From: Cladopsammia gracilis
Taxonomy: Eukaryota; Cnidaria; Anthozoa; Scleractinia; Dendrophylliidae
Direction of reading: 5' to 3'
NCBI GenBank assembly: GCA_022457155.1
Contig: JAJGOT010000003.1
Location: 3,506,501-3,570,500, forward strand
DNA: 64,000 nucleotides
The position numbers were made by a program, and so were the translations under genes. The notes below the pieces were generated by a model. The model was given only the letters and a program-made list of their open reading frames with translations. It was not told the DNA's origin and did not search any database. Shown piece after piece: positions 62,641 to 64,000 of the stretch (its first letter is position 1; every line of letters begins with the position of its first letter).

Positions 62641-64000
62641 TGTCCCTAAGAATTTAATCTTCTCCACGTGTGATCACTATAGGGTCAAATTGTCACTATG
62701 AACGTTGATATGAAAGCTATCGATATTTGTTGTTGTTCCTAAGAATTTCATCTAATATATGTGTGAACACTATAGGGTCAAGTTGTCAGTAGGAATGTTG
62801 ATATGAAAGCTATAAATGTTTCTTGTTGTCCCTTAGAATTTAATCTACTGTATGTGTGAACACTATAGGGGCAAATTGTCAGTATGAACGTTGATATGAA
62901 AGCTATCGATGTTTGCTGTTGTCCCTAAGAATTTAATCTTCTCTATGTGTGATAAACTATAGGGTCAAATTGTCACTATGAACGTTGATATGAAAGCTAT
63001 AAATGTTTCTTGTTACCCTAAGAATTTAATCTAGTGTATGTGTGAACACTATAGGGTCAAATTATCAGTATGATCGTTGATATGAAAGCTATCAATGTTT
63101 GTTGTTGTCCCTAAGAATTTAATCTACTCTATGTGTGATCACTATAGGGTCAAGTGTCAGTATGAACGCTGAGATGAAAGCTATCGATGTTGATGTTGCC
63201 CCAAGAATTTAATCTACTGTATGTGTGAACACTATAGGGTCAAATTGTACATATGAACATTGATATGAAAGCTATCGATATTTTTTGTTGTCCTTAAGAA
63301 TTTCATCTAATATATGTGTGAACACTATAGGGTCAAGTTGTCAGTATGAATGTTGATATGAAAGCTATCGATGTTTGTTGTTGTCCCTAAGAATTTAATC
63401 TACTGTATGTGTGATCACTATAGGGTCAGATTGTCAGTATGAACGTTGATATGAAAGCTATTGATGTTTGTTGTTGTCACTAAGAATTTAATCTACTGTA
63501 AGTGTGAACACTATAGGGTCAAATTGTCACTATGAAAGATGATATGAAAGCTATCAATGTTTGTTGTTGTCCCTAAGAATTTAATCTACTGTATGTGTGA
63601 ACACTATAGGGTCAAATTGTCAGTATGAACGTTGATATGAAAGCTATCGATATTTGTTGTTGACCCTAAGAATTTTATCTAATATATGTGTGAACACGAT
63701 AGGGTCAAGTTGTCAGTATGAATGTTGATATGAAAGCTATCGATGTTTGTTGTTGTCCCTAAGAATTTAATCTACTGTATGTGTGATCACTATAGGGTCA
63801 AATTGTCAGTATGAACGTTGATATGAAAGCTATTGATGTTTGTTGCTGTCCCTAAGAATTTCATGTAATATATGTAAGGGTCAAGTTGTGAGTATGAACG
63901 CTGGTATGAAAGCTATCGATGTTTGTTGTTGTCCCTAAGAATTTAATCTTCTCCATGTGTGATCACTATAGGGTCAAATTGTCACTATGAACGTTGATAT

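Larger units (their letters stand above)
44150..64000. repeat. 93-bp satellite, homogenised part, running off the window
   Basis: About 210 units built from GTGTGAACACTATAGGGTCA, AATTGTCAGTATGAACGTTG, ATATGAAAGCTATCGATG, TTTGTTGTTGTCCCTAAG and AATTTAATCTACTGTAT. Recurrent variants: GATCACTATAG for GAACACTATAG; CTATCCGGATG or CTAATCGATG for CTATCGATG; AGAAGTTCATC for AGAATTTAATC. Short units missing a box occur (for example AATGTAAGGGTC at 51720, 57890 and 61520). Contains tandem higher-order duplications and two copies of a palindromic insertion. Confidence 0.97.

Noticed and set aside
44150..64000. CACTATAGGG in every 93-bp unit, like the core of a phage T7 promoter
   Set aside because: Only about ten bases match, the upstream recognition part is absent, and no such polymerase is expected; coincidence.
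44150..64000. Fork-head-like TGTTTGTTG box in each 93-bp unit as a regulatory array
   Set aside because: The box is short, low-complexity (TTG repeats) and expected by chance in such a unit; nothing else supports it.

Overview
The window reads as animal nuclear DNA. It has split genes with GT..AG introns, AT-rich non-coding DNA, many short transposon relics and very large tandem-repeat arrays. There is no operon-like coding. The repeat mix (tRNA-derived SINEs, palindromic TTAA and TA elements, a GGGGTACTC-ended family) resembles what I know of cnidarian, especially coral, genomes. That assignment is inference and the species cannot be fixed from the sequence.

Layout. (1) 284-5377, + strand: the last six coding exons of a major-facilitator transporter of the SVOP / SV2-related family. 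All splice phases agree and it ends at a TGA. Its introns carry two or three short inverted-repeat elements, a SINE, an 87-bp tandem repeat, a 16-bp minisatellite and a probable LINE tail. (2) 5378-13600: mostly non-coding and repeat-derived. It includes a 1.24-kb foldback element (6731-7971), several palindromic mini-elements, two related hairpins and one possible first exon (8647-8882). (3) 13616-36567: a weakly supported small gene, or exon cluster, interrupted by about 17 kb of a 32-bp satellite. A 1.3-kb segment with two of its exon-like blocks is duplicated 8.84 kb downstream, inside the satellite. A later 4,038-bp tandem duplication copied satellite plus the tail of that segment. (4) 36809-40663: a second, unrelated satellite with a 35/36-bp unit. 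It lies between two inverted tRNA-derived SINE copies. (5) About 41390-64000, running off the end: a third satellite with a 93-bp unit. Its left edge is diverged and its right part homogenised, with tandem higher-order duplications of 6,172 bp and about 3.6 kb. Two palindromic elements have inserted into it.

About two thirds of the window is tandem satellite DNA from three unrelated families lying side by side. Only the SVOP-like gene is a secure protein-coding call; most open frames elsewhere are by-products of repeats. The most interesting signal is the 32-bp satellite. Each unit carries two CCAAT boxes, giving roughly a thousand boxes at about three helical turns' spacing.
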